DNA of 64,000 bases from Chitinivibrionales bacterium (GCA_014728295.1 WJLW01000015.1:62001-126000); one strand, 5' to 3'. Positions 1 through 9,635 are shown, counted from the stretch's first letter. The notes: generated by a model from the letters alone, not told the origin. Program-made: numbers and translations.

Positions 1-1
1 G

Positions 2-895
2 CGCCCGACGCGGGTTTACTGGCATTCCGGCAAGGACAAGTGGCAGCATAATACCGGCAGCGATGGCGGTCACGAGGACGGCATCACCCAACATGCGGTC
101 TACCAGCACCTCAAAGCCGGCGATCTGCCGTGGTGGGACTTCTTCCCTACTGTTGAACGGATGACCGACAAGATCCAGTACTGCATCGACCGCTGGGGAT
201 GCTCGCTTTTTTACATCGATACGCCGGGCGAATGGCGCCGGGTCGGTGTGAATCAGGAGTTTACTTATGTGCAGCTCCAAACCTACCTCTATCGCGAACT
301 GGCACACCGATTTCCCGATGTCTTTATCATTCCCGAGTTTACCCATGAATCGGATATGGCCTATGTCGGCGACTACATGGAACTGGACCTGGGCGGCAAG
401 GGAACCGGTGCTACACGCCGCCGCCTCTTTCCTGATGCGATAAGCGTGATCAACGTATCGAACGGTAATTTCAGCGCACACCGCGACCGGCTGTACCGGG
501 CGATCGAAGAAGGAGACATTATCATGCATCACGGCTGGTGGTGGTCGGCACGCAATCAGGAAGTGCTGGAGCTTTATCAGCAAGCAATAGGCAACGGGGT
601 GGAGCTGATACGCGGCAGTCTGCCGTCCTTTAAGAAAAACTGGCCGGATTCACCCGCACAAAAAGATTTCCCTGCGCACTTCTCATTTGTCCCGGGAACA
701 TTGGTCAACAGCACCGGCATGCCCGGACAGTTCAGCATTTTCGACCTGACGGGGCGATGCGTGTATGCCCGGTATGTCAAGCCAGGTGTCATACGCGTGC
801 CCGTGCCCTCTTCTCTGCACGATGCGATGTACCTTGTCCGCTTCACCGGTTCGGAACGTACATGTGCCGGACGCATGATGCTGGTTGACAAATAA
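2..895 (+). CDS. Secreted glycosidase-like protein with T9SS-like tail (5' truncated)
   Basis: The frame is open from the left edge, so only the last 297 residues are seen and the N-terminus lies outside. The body is rich in aromatic and acidic residues (IDTPGEW, IPEFTHES, HHGWWW), as in TIM-barrel carbohydrate-active enzymes, but I cannot name a family. The last ~70 residues (FSIFDLTGRCVYARYV, then MYLVRF) read like the C-terminal beta-sandwich sorting domain of type IX secretion cargo, which points to surface export. The exact enzyme activity is not known; the tail assignment is an inference from pattern. Confidence 0.7.
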   Translation, partial: RPTRVYWHSGKDKWQHNTGSDGGHEDGITQHAVYQHLKAGDLPWWDFFPTVERMTDKIQYCIDRWGCSLFYIDTPGEWRRVGVNQEFTYVQLQTYLYRELAHRFPDVFIIPEFTHESDMAYVGDYMELDLGGKGTGATRRRLFPDAISVINVSNGNFSAHRDRLYRAIEEGDIIMHHGWWWSARNQEVLELYQQAIGNGVELIRGSLPSFKKNWPDSPAQKDFPAHFSFVPGTLVNSTGMPGQFSIFDLTGRCVYARYVKPGVIRVPVPSSLHDAMYLVRFTGSERTCAGRMMLVDK

Positions 896-952
896 ATCGG
901 GCTAACAGCTACGACATCGATAAGGACCTGAGCGTCGGCAGGCAGAGCAGCA

Positions 953-1246
953 TCACGTCTCCGGCTCCTCAACCAGAACCTTATCGAGATTCATCAGCCT
1001 GATCTGAGCCCGGCAGGCGTCTTCCACATCACTCAAATAAAATTTGCGCTGCTCGTCTTTGAGAAATTGACGAAGTCCAATTAAAATTTTGAAGGTAGAA
1101 CTGTTGAGGGTCTGAAAGTAGCGGAGGCTGACGATAACCGTATCGCACTCTTCGGGTATCATTTCCAGCAGATGCTCTTTTATGGAATAAATATTTTCAT
1201 GAGAAACCTTGCTGGGCAAGCTTATGCGAAATATTGTGCCGCTCAT
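953..1246 (-). CDS. STAS-domain protein (anti-sigma-antagonist-like)
   Basis: A 97-residue single-domain protein. The pattern of a hydrophobic strand (DTVIVSLRYFQTLNSSTFKILIGLRQFL) followed by a helix matches the SpoIIAA/STAS fold, which switches partner proteins by serine phosphorylation. The usual D-S-x-G loop reads LNSSTFK, so Ser in that loop may be the phospho-site. The ATG at 1246 is preferred over the one at 1252 because GAGG lies 6 nt upstream. It is a monocistron, convergent with the preceding gene. No kinase partner lies beside it; the histidine kinases downstream are candidates only by proximity. Confidence 0.65.
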   Translation of the reverse strand: MSGTIFRISLPSKVSHENIYSIKEHLLEMIPEECDTVIVSLRYFQTLNSSTFKILIGLRQFLKDEQRKFYLSDVEDACRAQIRLMNLDKVLVEEPET

Positions 1247-1577
1247 GAACATCCTCAGTCTTTAATTGCGCCGGATATATAAAATATATGAAGTCCCGCT
1301 GCACACATAGCCGGTCACCTGTCTGAGCTTATAGTCGGTGAATAGGCGATTTTCAAATTCGTTTGATAACCCAGATTGTGCCGTGCAGAGCCGTGAGCCG
1401 TTCTATCACAATCCAGACCAAGATTATCACCGCCACTTGAGATGGATTTTGTATCGTTGCATAATTCCTCCTGCTCGTATTTGACCAACGACACCTGTGC
1501 CTTTTCAGGTTAAATAAATATACGTCCAAAGTGCAAAGAGCGGATTGCCGCAAATCCCATCCTCGATACGTTACACG
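1247..1577. other. Intergenic region with an SD-preceded 11-codon ORF
   Basis: No ordinary gene is convincing here. On the minus strand a strong AGGAGG lies 4 nt before an ATG at 1462, but this frame codes only 11 residues (MQRYKIHLKWR) and stops at 1427. An overlapping frame (1353-1553, minus) could encode a hydrophobic peptide, but lacks its own ribosome site. AT-rich sequence around 1276-1290 may be the promoter of the STAS gene. Confidence 0.3.
1427..1462 (-). CDS. Possible 11-codon leader or micropeptide
   Basis: The Shine-Dalgarno AGGAGGAATT directly precedes ATG, which is as strong as any in the window, yet the frame closes after 11 codons with three Lys/Arg near the end. It lies downstream of the FapA-type gene, on the same strand. 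It may be a leader peptide, the remnant of a lost gene, or chance. Nothing is known of its function. Confidence 0.2.
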   Translation of the reverse strand: MQRYKIHLKWR

Positions 1578-3623
1578 TTATCGCCCCGTGCTGCGTTGCA
1601 ATTCGTTTGATTTGTTGTCGATAAAAAAGCGCGAATAGCCATACTCCTGCAGGCAATGAAAGGTTTTCTGCCCGACAGTCAACTTTACATCCGGATACAC
1701 CTTCCTGGCAACCAGTATTTCGGAATTCGCCGAACGTGTAGCAAGCATGCGGATGTGCTTGATTTTTGCTTCCATAATCTCCCGGTGCTTTTTCAGCTCA
1801 TTTTGCTTTTGTACGATGGTTGCGATGCGCATTTTCTGGCCGGCATCCAGCTTGGATCCCTTTTTGAGTAGAGCATAAAACGGTTTGAGGAAATCTGCCA
1901 GCTTTTTTATATTCCGTTCACAAAAATCAAAGGCAGTCTTGAATTCACGTTCCGCTTTTTTTATCAGGAAGTCATGCCCGGCGGTTAATTCCGTTTTGGT
2001 TCCGCTAAGCGAACCGGCTATTTTTATTTCAATCGATTTGAGCGCGCTGATCAATCCACCGACGACCGTTCCTTTTTGGTGCTTGCAGGCTACATTGCCG
2101 GTACTGTAAATTTTGCTGTGTACGCTGGAATTTAGTATTTCGACATCACCCTGCACCTCGACAATGGCGTTTTGGAGGTGAGTAGCGATTAAATTCCGCC
2201 CGCAGGAAATCACCGTCTCACCGTTACCTATGATGCCGCCCAGCACTTTAAGATTGCGTCCGGCTTTTACCATGCCGCAATCGATATTGCCGACCACGGT
2301 TATGTCGCCGGTTGCAATCACTTCAAAATCGGGCAGGATATTGCCCTTGACGGTTACACTACCGCAGAAGTCAATATTACCGGTTCGATAATCTACGTCA
2401 CCGGGAACGTGATAGTGCTTGAATACATGCAGAACATTTTTATTCACGACCGGTTGCCCGTCACATGCGGCAAAAAATTTTGCGCCGTCTTCGGCGACGG
2501 TGACATTTTCACCCTGGTAGAGCACCTTATTATCTCCGTCGCGCGCCGTGACCCGTTTGTCGTATATGTCTGTGCCGTCGGTACCGTCCTCTGCAGGTGA
2601 AACACTTGCCAACAGGTCTCCCTTGCGGACGGTCTTTATATTGGCCCGTTTGCGATAGTCTACCCGGCCGTCCGGCAAAATTCTCAACTCCTCATCATTC
2701 TGCTTATCGTCAAAACTGAAAATCGCCTGAGCATCCTTGCCGTTGACCGGTTCGCTCCCGCGCGCCGCAACAATGTTTAATTGAGAATCTCCGCTTTCCT
2801 GGGCGATTTTCAGCGCCTCGTCAATTGCAGCACGCTGAATGCCATAGATAATATTGTGCAATTTCAGACCATTTGTAATTGCGTCACCCGTCAATTTCCG
2901 TCCCGTGCCTTTGGCCGGATGAATATCCATCAAGGCAGTCAATCTGTCGGCTGAGACGTGCAGCTCAAAAATTGCATCCCGATCGCTGTCGATTACATAA
3001 ATGCCTTTTGGCAAGAGAACAACTTTGCCGTTAACCTTTGCATGATAATAAAAGCGGTCTTCTGCAAATTCTATTCTGACATTGTTATTACTGAAATAAT
3101 CTTCCTTATGATAGGCCGACGGATCTGCGCCTTTTTTCTCAAGTGAATAGCCCGAGAGTTTGCGCGTGGCTATATGCTGGTCAATTTTCACATCATGCAG
3201 ATATTCAACATCTGCAAGCGATACATTTTCGATTTTGCCGACATCGTGGCGTACTGCATATTCAACTCCTTCGCCAAATTCGTATTCGCCTTCCCTGCGC
3301 GCACTCGAGGACATGCTTCGATCGACCGTCAAGGGCTCCCCGTCGCCAAGCAGTCCCTTTTGCTGCATTTCCTCCGCAGTCAAACCCTCCAGAATTTCGG
3401 CCGTTTCGATGTTATAGACCTCTTTTTCCAGCCGGGTAAGCATTTCTTCCGATTCACGGCTCAGCACGTCGGTGTTGGCGAAAACCTTTACGGAGAGCAT
3501 CCCGTCGCCGCAATCTTCTACCAACTCCCCGCCAACTTCCGAGAGTGCCAGTTGTAGCTGATCCGCCCCCAGAGTCAGGGCTTCGTCAAAATTTGCGGCT
3601 TGTACGATGACGCTTCTGCTCAT
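1578..3623 (-). CDS. FapA/DUF342-family polymerisation-type protein
   Basis: 681 residues. An N-terminal ~60-residue alpha/beta segment resembles the Jag-N module. The middle (about 160-580) is a DUF342/FapA domain, ending in Gly-rich right-handed beta-helix repeats (GNIDFCGSVTVKGNILPDF, GDITVVGNIDCGMVKAG). A Lys-rich coiled coil follows at about 585-650. FapA proteins occur with chemosensory and signalling genes; the biochemical role is poorly defined. It is the last gene of the seven-gene minus-strand operon and overlaps the HDOD gene by 4 bp (ATGA), implying translational coupling. It could be the output or scaffold of the upstream kinases, but this is inference. Confidence 0.85.
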   Translation of the reverse strand: MSRSVIVQAANFDEALTLGADQLQLALSEVGGELVEDCGDGMLSVKVFANTDVLSRESEEMLTRLEKEVYNIETAEILEGLTAEEMQQKGLLGDGEPLTVDRSMSSSARREGEYEFGEGVEYAVRHDVGKIENVSLADVEYLHDVKIDQHIATRKLSGYSLEKKGADPSAYHKEDYFSNNNVRIEFAEDRFYYHAKVNGKVVLLPKGIYVIDSDRDAIFELHVSADRLTALMDIHPAKGTGRKLTGDAITNGLKLHNIIYGIQRAAIDEALKIAQESGDSQLNIVAARGSEPVNGKDAQAIFSFDDKQNDEELRILPDGRVDYRKRANIKTVRKGDLLASVSPAEDGTDGTDIYDKRVTARDGDNKVLYQGENVTVAEDGAKFFAACDGQPVVNKNVLHVFKHYHVPGDVDYRTGNIDFCGSVTVKGNILPDFEVIATGDITVVGNIDCGMVKAGRNLKVLGGIIGNGETVISCGRNLIATHLQNAIVEVQGDVEILNSSVHSKIYSTGNVACKHQKGTVVGGLISALKSIEIKIAGSLSGTKTELTAGHDFLIKKAEREFKTAFDFCERNIKKLADFLKPFYALLKKGSKLDAGQKMRIATIVQKQNELKKHREIMEAKIKHIRMLATRSANSEILVARKVYPDVKLTVGQKTFHCLQEYGYSRFFIDNKSNELQRSTGR

Positions 3624-4477
3624 TGACGAAATTCCTGAATTGTCGTATTCACTTCCTCGCGTGCCTTTTCGGCAATGCGGTCGCAGGATGATTTTTTAAT
3701 CTGCAGCGTTTCGAATTGTGAATCCGCTGTGACCGTCGGTTCTGCGCTGTCGCCAAGTCGGTGAATATGTGAGAGCTGGTTCGCCTTGCCGACGATCGTT
3801 GCTAATTGCCGATGCACCCGCAATTCATCAGTTATAATTTCGATATCGTGATGATAGTGCACGACAGCAGTCAAGCAAGGCGGCAGATTCCAACGCGCCG
3901 TGAGAAAGCTTCCCACCCAATCATGGCTGTAGGTAAAGAGCGCCTTCTCCACCGTGCGCATCGATACCTGCTTTTGCTTCGCATACACGCAAACCTTGAC
4001 ATATTCATCATGATAATATTGCTCCAGCACCAGTTTGCCGATGTCGTGAATTAATCCGCCGATAAAGCAATCTTCCGGTTCGTCGATATGCAGCTCGATG
4101 CCGATCTCTTTGGCCATGATAGCCGTCGCAAATGCATGCTCCCAGAACCGCTCGTGATCGAAATGACTCGATCCTTTCTCATCGAACATCCTGACCACGC
4201 TCAAGCCCAGCATAAGATTGTTAACGGTGTTCAGGCCCAGTATGACTATAGCCTGAGTTATTGAGGTAACGCGCTTTGACAAACCGTAAAACGCTGAGTT
4301 TACCAGCCTGATCGTTCGTGAGGCCAGCGTTTGATCCTTGGCGATCACGGCGGCAATCTGATTCATATTGCTTTGCGGATTGTTTATCACCTTTTGAATC
4401 TGGCGGATAACCATCGGAATGGTAGGCAGTGAATCAATTGACCCAAGCTGTTCTTCGATATTAATTCTTTCCATCAA
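3620..4477 (-). CDS. HDOD-domain signalling protein
   Basis: 285 residues, almost all one HDOD domain: LPTIPMVIRQIQ at the start, DQTLASRTIRLVNSAFYG, QAIVILGLNTV, then GGLIHDIGKLVLEQ. HDOD proteins are HD-GYP relatives that usually lack phosphodiesterase activity and act as regulatory scaffolds. The HD pair is present in IHDIGK, but other metal ligands were not traced. 4-bp overlaps on both sides (kinase upstream, FapA-type gene downstream) place it firmly in the operon. It probably relays the kinase signal to the FapA-type protein or to motility functions; the partner is unknown. Confidence 0.85.
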   Translation of the reverse strand: MMERINIEEQLGSIDSLPTIPMVIRQIQKVINNPQSNMNQIAAVIAKDQTLASRTIRLVNSAFYGLSKRVTSITQAIVILGLNTVNNLMLGLSVVRMFDEKGSSHFDHERFWEHAFATAIMAKEIGIELHIDEPEDCFIGGLIHDIGKLVLEQYYHDEYVKVCVYAKQKQVSMRTVEKALFTYSHDWVGSFLTARWNLPPCLTAVVHYHHDIEIITDELRVHRQLATIVGKANQLSHIHRLGDSAEPTVTADSQFETLQIKKSSCDRIAEKAREEVNTTIQEFRQ

Positions 4478-5508
4478 GCTTTCCTCTGGTGGAAAGAGAT
4501 CTCGAAGGCGGTTCCGTGATTTTCTTTGCTGGTAAAGTCTATGGTGGCATCGAAATAGAGCAAAAGCTGACGCGCGAGATATAGCTCACAACCGGGCCCG
4601 CTGTATTCGGTGCGCTCCCCGTTTTTGCCGCGGTACCCGTATCGAAAAATATGCGGCTGATCGGCGTCGGGAATTCCCCAGCCATTATCCCGGACCGCCA
4701 GGACTACCCAATCATCTCTGCATTCGAGACTGACCTCCACCTCGGCAGGCCTATTGGAGTATACGGCAGCATTGATGAGCAGCGATTCTATAATGTGAAT
4801 CAGGCGATTGGCGTCGGCCCGGCAGTTTGCCGAAACAACAGCACTCTTCACCATGCAGGGAGCAGGATTGTGATGCGCAAACAAATGCCCGACGTTTTCA
4901 ATAGCCGTATCAATCAGGCGGTCCAGTGATACCGACTCTATAGCCAGGCTCTTTTTTAAATCACTCGAGCCGAGCAAACTCAAATCTCGAAAGATATCCA
5001 GATAGCGCTCTATTTGCTGTATCTCAAACCGGGAACTCGTGGCCAGCTCGGTAAAGGAATGCTCATCAAGGCCGGTCTTGAATTCGTTCATTATCGTCAA
5101 GGCGCTCTGGACCGGCGTTATGCGCGAGCGGATCTTCCACAGCAAATCGGAAGTCTGCCGATAAGCCGTGTTGAGCTTTTTGCGCTGCCCGGTGTTATTT
5201 GCGATCGTTACCAGCGTACCGCAAAATCCATCTTCGTCAACCTTTTTGCGCACTACCTGCAGAACATGCTTTTTGCGGCTTACCTCATCGGTCTGCACTT
5301 CCGTGGCGGCGGGCATGTGCTCAAGATTGAAGAATTCGTGCAAATTCTGAAGTGACAATACGACATCATCGGGGTTGACTTTCTGGAGCAGCGTGACAGC
5401 TTCATCATTTGCAGCGACCAGATCGCCTTTTTCATCGAAAGCCAGTACGCAACATCCAGGCAACGCTTGCAAAATTGATTGGGCGGCTGTGGTTGAATTC
5501 TCAGGCAT
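4474..5508 (-). CDS. Soluble PAS histidine-kinase-like protein lacking the phospho-acceptor His
   Basis: 344 residues, no membrane segment. An N-terminal PAS-like domain is followed by a dimerisation helix pair and a HATPase_c domain with an N box (LLINAAVYS), a G1 box (VRDNGWGIPD) and a G2-like GPGCELYLARQLL. In the H-box the usual S-H-E-x-R-T-P reads I-R-S-R-I-T-P, so the acceptor His is Arg (about residue 127). It may therefore bind ATP but not autophosphorylate there. The ATG at 5508 is 1 nt after the receiver stop; an upstream ATG at 5535 would overlap the receiver gene. It may be a pseudokinase controlling its neighbours. Confidence 0.8.
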   Translation of the reverse strand: MPENSTTAAQSILQALPGCCVLAFDEKGDLVAANDEAVTLLQKVNPDDVVLSLQNLHEFFNLEHMPAATEVQTDEVSRKKHVLQVVRKKVDEDGFCGTLVTIANNTGQRKKLNTAYRQTSDLLWKIRSRITPVQSALTIMNEFKTGLDEHSFTELATSSRFEIQQIERYLDIFRDLSLLGSSDLKKSLAIESVSLDRLIDTAIENVGHLFAHHNPAPCMVKSAVVSANCRADANRLIHIIESLLINAAVYSNRPAEVEVSLECRDDWVVLAVRDNGWGIPDADQPHIFRYGYRGKNGERTEYSGPGCELYLARQLLLYFDATIDFTSKENHGTAFEISFHQRKA

Positions 5509-5509
5509 A

Positions 5510-5884
5510 TCAATTCTCCAAAGAAGAAATATCAAACATTTTCAACAAGTCGTCGACATGAAACGGCTTGCGAATAATGCCGCTCACCTGCTTTTCTCCG
5601 GCAATTCTTTCCGCCTCGATAAAATCTCCTGCCGTAAATATGATTACCGGAATGGCGGCGGTAGCTTCACTGCTTCTGAGTTTGTCAAATACCTCCCACC
5701 CGTCCATAACCGGCATCATGATATCCAGCAGTATCAGTTCCGGCTTTTCCGATATCGCCATATCCAGGCCTTCCTGACCGGATGAAGCGCTGACGACGGC
5801 AATTCCTTTTTGCTTGAGCAGAATACTGGTTGTCAACCGTATCATGTGCTCGTCATCGATAATCAGCACCTTTTGTGGAAGCAT
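5510..5884 (-). CDS. Single-domain response regulator (CheY-like)
   Basis: 124 residues, one receiver domain with no output domain. The acidic pocket is IIDDEH, the phospho-acceptor Asp sits in LLDIMMPVMDGWEVF, the Thr is in IIFTAG and the Lys is in RKPFHVDDL. The start at 5884 (MLPQKVLI) gives the normal receiver N-terminus; an ATG at 5911 would add nine atypical residues. It lies between two kinases in the operon and is the natural phosphate shuttle between the membrane kinase upstream and the downstream HDOD/FapA proteins. Confidence 0.88.
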   Translation of the reverse strand: MLPQKVLIIDDEHMIRLTTSILLKQKGIAVVSASSGQEGLDMAISEKPELILLDIMMPVMDGWEVFDKLRSSEATAAIPVIIFTAGDFIEAERIAGEKQVSGIIRKPFHVDDLLKMFDISSLEN

Positions 5885-5913
5885 AATCAGTCCTTCGGAT
5901 AAAAAACACAAGA

Positions 5914-8088
5914 CTAAGAGGGTATCGTGAAATAGAATGTACTACCTTTGCCTGCTTGACTTTCAACACGAATCGCGCCGCCGTGCGCCTCGATGATGCT
6001 TTTGCAAATTGCCAGTCCGAGTCCGCTGCCCTGTAGAGTGCCGACATTGGCGCCGCGTTGAAACTTGTCGAATACGACTGGAATACTCTCCTTCGGAATG
6101 CCGATGCCATTGTCTCTGACAAACAGCTCCGTGCCCTGCGGGGTATGGCTTACTCCTGCAATAACCCAGGCATCATGCCCGTTTGCAGCATAATTGAGAG
6201 CGTTGCCGATCAAATTCATATAAACTTTGCCTATCTCTTGAGGATCGGCATTGATATGCCCGGTTACTTCATTTTGCAGTAGTACCTTATTGCCCGCAGC
6301 CTGCACCTTCAGGCGTTCGACTACCTTTTCAACAAGCTCGTGAAGATCTATAACACGCTTTTGCAGCACCTTTTCTCCCGCCTCAATTTTGGCAATGTCC
6401 AGAAGCTCATTGAGCAATTCCAGTGAATATTCAATTGCCTGTTCTCCCGACGCCACGACATCTTTCACATCTTCGTCAAGGCTGTCTCCATACGTCATCT
6501 TGACAATATCAAGTATGCCCTGCAATCCGGCAAGCGGATTCTTTAAATCGTGTGAGATGGTTCTGGCAAATTGAAGTATTTCATTATTTTTCTTCTGCAT
6601 TTCGAACTGCAGCTCTTTTTGCGGCGTGATATCGCGAATGCTCCCATAAATCACCTGCTTGCCGCGCCAGAAAATGACTTTTGATGAGATGAGCGCATAG
6701 AACATCGTACCGTCCTTGCGCAATCGTACTCCCTCAAAATTGCGTATCCCTCCTTCTTCGATGATTATTTTGAGCGCAGACTCTTGCTTCTTGCGGTCGC
6801 CCGGGGGGGCCAGGTCTGGCGGCGAAAGGTTAAGCAATTCTCGTTCGGTATAACCAAACATCTCACTCATGGAAGGGTTGACTGCCAGAAAGGTACCGCT
6901 CTGCATATCAATGATGTGCAAAGCCTCGGAAGAAGTATTAAACAGCGCGCGAAAGCTCTTTTCCGATTCGCGCAACTTTTCTTCCGCTTCTTTGAGAATG
7001 GTTATGTCCTGAGCAGCGCCAATCAGGCCGACCGGCCTTTTGTTCTCATCGACGAGCAGCGTGGTGCTCATATACGTTTGAAACGTAGAACCGTCTTTGC
7101 GCTTATGCCCAACTTCTCCACTGCAATGACCATTGTGCATCACCTTTTCATTGAAGGGAATAACTTCTTTCTGAAGCTGCTGCTCAGAATGAAAGAGCGA
7201 GAGGTGCTTTCCCGGCAATTCTACAGCCGTGTAACCATGCATGTGCGCCCAGGCATGGTTTGCATACGTAATTATTCCTTCGGTATCGGCTATAGCTATT
7301 CCCTCCCCGCTTTGATTTATGGCGCGCTGCAATTTATCGATGTGCTCTCGCGCTTTTCTTTTTTCGGTCACATCTTCAAACAGCTCGATTCCGCCAATGA
7401 CCACTCCCTGCGGGTTGTGCAGGACATCGATGTTTTTCGATATGACTATTTCCCGTCCGTCAGCCAGCCTGATCGGACACTCCAGCCCGTACACGGGCTT
7501 TGCAACCGAATCGTCGTACAAACCGCATCTTTCCAGGCATGAAGGACAATGCCAGATTTCGCTGCATTTCTTGCCGATAACAGCTTTTGCGCTTAATCCG
7601 GTTATTTTTTCGGCCGTCAAATTCCAACTGGTAATTCCGGCCGATGTATCAGTTGTAAAAATTCCCGATGGTGCGGTGTCAAGTATCCGTTTCATTTGTT
7701 CATTCGTAGTATCGAGTTTTGCCTGCATTATTTGCTTGAGACGCAGTTCATTGCGCAATCGTATGCGTAAATCTCGTAGATAGCCGATGATAGCGCCGCT
7801 AATTGCCAGCGTAATTGAACCGGGAAGCCCCTTATGCTCCACAACGGCCCATATGGAACTGGTTTCGAAGGCAATGTTAATGAGCAGCGTATTGCTTAGT
7901 GTTACCATCACGCCTCCTGCCAGCCCGGCTTTCCAACCATACAGCGCAGCGATAACACACACCGGAATAAAGCTGAACGCACTAGCACCGGCTTCTGCTG
8001 TTTTAAAAGTGGCAAAAAAGAGCGCAACATACACAATGACGGAGACACATGCTGCTGAGACGGCTGCCAGATGCTGTTTAATGTTCAT
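5914..8088 (-). CDS. Membrane multi-PAS sensor histidine kinase
   Basis: 724 residues. The first ~120 hold four or so membrane helices (AACVSVIVYVALFFATF, PVCVIAALYGW, ITLAISGAIIGYL). Three PAS domains follow; the first has a Cys-rich insert (KKCSEIWHCPSCLERCGLY). HisKA has TISHDLKNPL with His at about 513; HATPase_c has DNGIGI and GSGLGLAICKS. No receiver is fused, so the adjacent single-domain receiver is the likely partner. The start at 8088 (MNIKQHL) is chosen because the longer frame runs deep into the upstream gene. Confidence 0.88.
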   Translation of the reverse strand: MNIKQHLAAVSAACVSVIVYVALFFATFKTAEAGASAFSFIPVCVIAALYGWKAGLAGGVMVTLSNTLLINIAFETSSIWAVVEHKGLPGSITLAISGAIIGYLRDLRIRLRNELRLKQIMQAKLDTTNEQMKRILDTAPSGIFTTDTSAGITSWNLTAEKITGLSAKAVIGKKCSEIWHCPSCLERCGLYDDSVAKPVYGLECPIRLADGREIVISKNIDVLHNPQGVVIGGIELFEDVTEKRKAREHIDKLQRAINQSGEGIAIADTEGIITYANHAWAHMHGYTAVELPGKHLSLFHSEQQLQKEVIPFNEKVMHNGHCSGEVGHKRKDGSTFQTYMSTTLLVDENKRPVGLIGAAQDITILKEAEEKLRESEKSFRALFNTSSEALHIIDMQSGTFLAVNPSMSEMFGYTERELLNLSPPDLAPPGDRKKQESALKIIIEEGGIRNFEGVRLRKDGTMFYALISSKVIFWRGKQVIYGSIRDITPQKELQFEMQKKNNEILQFARTISHDLKNPLAGLQGILDIVKMTYGDSLDEDVKDVVASGEQAIEYSLELLNELLDIAKIEAGEKVLQKRVIDLHELVEKVVERLKVQAAGNKVLLQNEVTGHINADPQEIGKVYMNLIGNALNYAANGHDAWVIAGVSHTPQGTELFVRDNGIGIPKESIPVVFDKFQRGANVGTLQGSGLGLAICKSIIEAHGGAIRVESQAGKGSTFYFTIPS

Positions 8089-8102
8089 ATTCAACCGTGT
8101 TC

Positions 8103-9635
8103 CTATGCAGTCGGTAAATCTACCCCGAAAATAAACGTGCTTCCCACTCCCGGGCGGCTTTGTACGGTGATATCGCCATGCATGCATTGCGCAATTCCGC
8201 GCGACACCGCAAGCCCCAATCCGGCGCCGCAATAGCGACGATTCGGGGAATCTTCCAACTGGGTAAATTCTTTAAATATTATATCAAATTTGTCGGGGTC
8301 GATGCCAATGCCGGTATCCGACACGGCAAATTCGCACGACAACATGCTCTCCGCCACGGGATGAACTCGTGTGGAAAACGTAATTTTGCCGTCATGCGTA
8401 AATTTGACTGCATTGTTAAGCAGATTATTTAAAACGCTTCGTATTCGTCCTTCATCAGACATTACGATAGCCTCTGCGCCTTGCGGTGATGCAAAGCAGA
8501 ATTTAAAACCAACGCCCTTATCGCCCGCCTTTTGCTCAAATGGACCGGCAACCTTTCGACACATCTGCTCCAGGCTGAACATAACCGGATGCAAATCGAT
8601 TGAGTGCTGTGCAAGATGCGAGAAATCAAGTATTCTCTCGACAAGTGCAAGTAACGCTGTTTGCGAGCTTGCAAGAATGTTGATGTATCCAGCCTGCTCG
8701 GAATCGGGATGCGTATTTCTCAAGGCTTCAATCATCGAAACTATCGCCGTCAGCGGGGTGCGCATTTCGTGGGACATGTTGTTTAGAAAGCTTTTCTGCA
8801 TGCGTATCGCTTTAATTTTTTCGGTCTCATCATTAAATACAATCACCTTGCCAACAACTTCATCACGGTCCCGCAGAAATGAGACACGCACCTGAAAGCT
8901 TTTCCGGTCGCCGGAAAGGGAGTCGAAGATTTCAATAGTCTGCTCTGTCTTACGATCATCGCCTAATTCACCAAGCGCCTGCACAAGCTGCAAAACTAAA
9001 CCATCGTTTTCAAGCGCCGTTTTGAAATCGCACCCGATAATCTTGAAAAACGGTTTGTTGGAGATTTTTTCAAAGGCCCGGTTCGCCATCATTATATTAT
9101 CGTTCATGTCAAGGGCCAGCAGACCATTTTCCATGCTCATGATGATAGTGTCGAAGCGCTCATTTTGATTCTTGACGATATGCAACGCCTCTTCCAATTC
9201 CCCGGTTTGCTGCTTGACTTGAAATTCCAACTCCGCCTGGTACTTGCGCATGAGATCATTCTGCCTGATTTCGGCCAGCGCGTTGTCAACATGCTGCCGC
9301 AAATCGGTGTACTGGATGGGCTTGCCGATATAGCTTAACGCCCCCAGCGCCATCGCCTTTTTGGCATCTTCAAGGCTTTCATGGCCGGTCATGATAATCG
9401 CTTCCCAGGCATTTTCTTTGACTTTGAGTTTCTTGAGCAATTCAATACCATTCATATTCGGCATTGCCACATCGATAATAAACAGGTGCGGTGCAAACGT
9501 TTCTAATTTACCAAGTGCATCTACACCGTCACAAGCGCTCTCTACCGAATAGCCGTCCACTTTGAGTAAACCGCAAACACCGTCGCGGTTCTCGCCGGAG
9601 TCATCGATCACGAGTATGTTATATTCGCTATTCAC
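8103..9635 (-). CDS. Receiver-PAS-histidine kinase (hybrid, N-terminal REC)
   Basis: 510 residues, soluble. Order: receiver (ILVIDDSGE; phospho-Asp in FIIDVAMPNMNG; Lys in YIGKPI) at 1-125, coiled linker (LEFQVKQQTGELEEAL), PAS at about 150-260, HisKA with NNMSHEMRTPL (His289), HATPase_c ending AGLGLAVSRGI. Such REC-first kinases receive phosphate from an upstream kinase and pass it on. The GTG at 9635 overlaps the preceding stop by 8 bp; another GTG at 9680 is possible. Middle gene of the operon; it may link the 1063-residue hybrid kinase to the lower part. Confidence 0.85.
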   Translation of the reverse strand: MNSEYNILVIDDSGENRDGVCGLLKVDGYSVESACDGVDALGKLETFAPHLFIIDVAMPNMNGIELLKKLKVKENAWEAIIMTGHESLEDAKKAMALGALSYIGKPIQYTDLRQHVDNALAEIRQNDLMRKYQAELEFQVKQQTGELEEALHIVKNQNERFDTIIMSMENGLLALDMNDNIMMANRAFEKISNKPFFKIIGCDFKTALENDGLVLQLVQALGELGDDRKTEQTIEIFDSLSGDRKSFQVRVSFLRDRDEVVGKVIVFNDETEKIKAIRMQKSFLNNMSHEMRTPLTAIVSMIEALRNTHPDSEQAGYINILASSQTALLALVERILDFSHLAQHSIDLHPVMFSLEQMCRKVAGPFEQKAGDKGVGFKFCFASPQGAEAIVMSDEGRIRSVLNNLLNNAVKFTHDGKITFSTRVHPVAESMLSCEFAVSDTGIGIDPDKFDIIFKEFTQLEDSPNRRYCGAGLGLAVSRGIAQCMHGDITVQSRPGVGSTFIFGVDLPTA

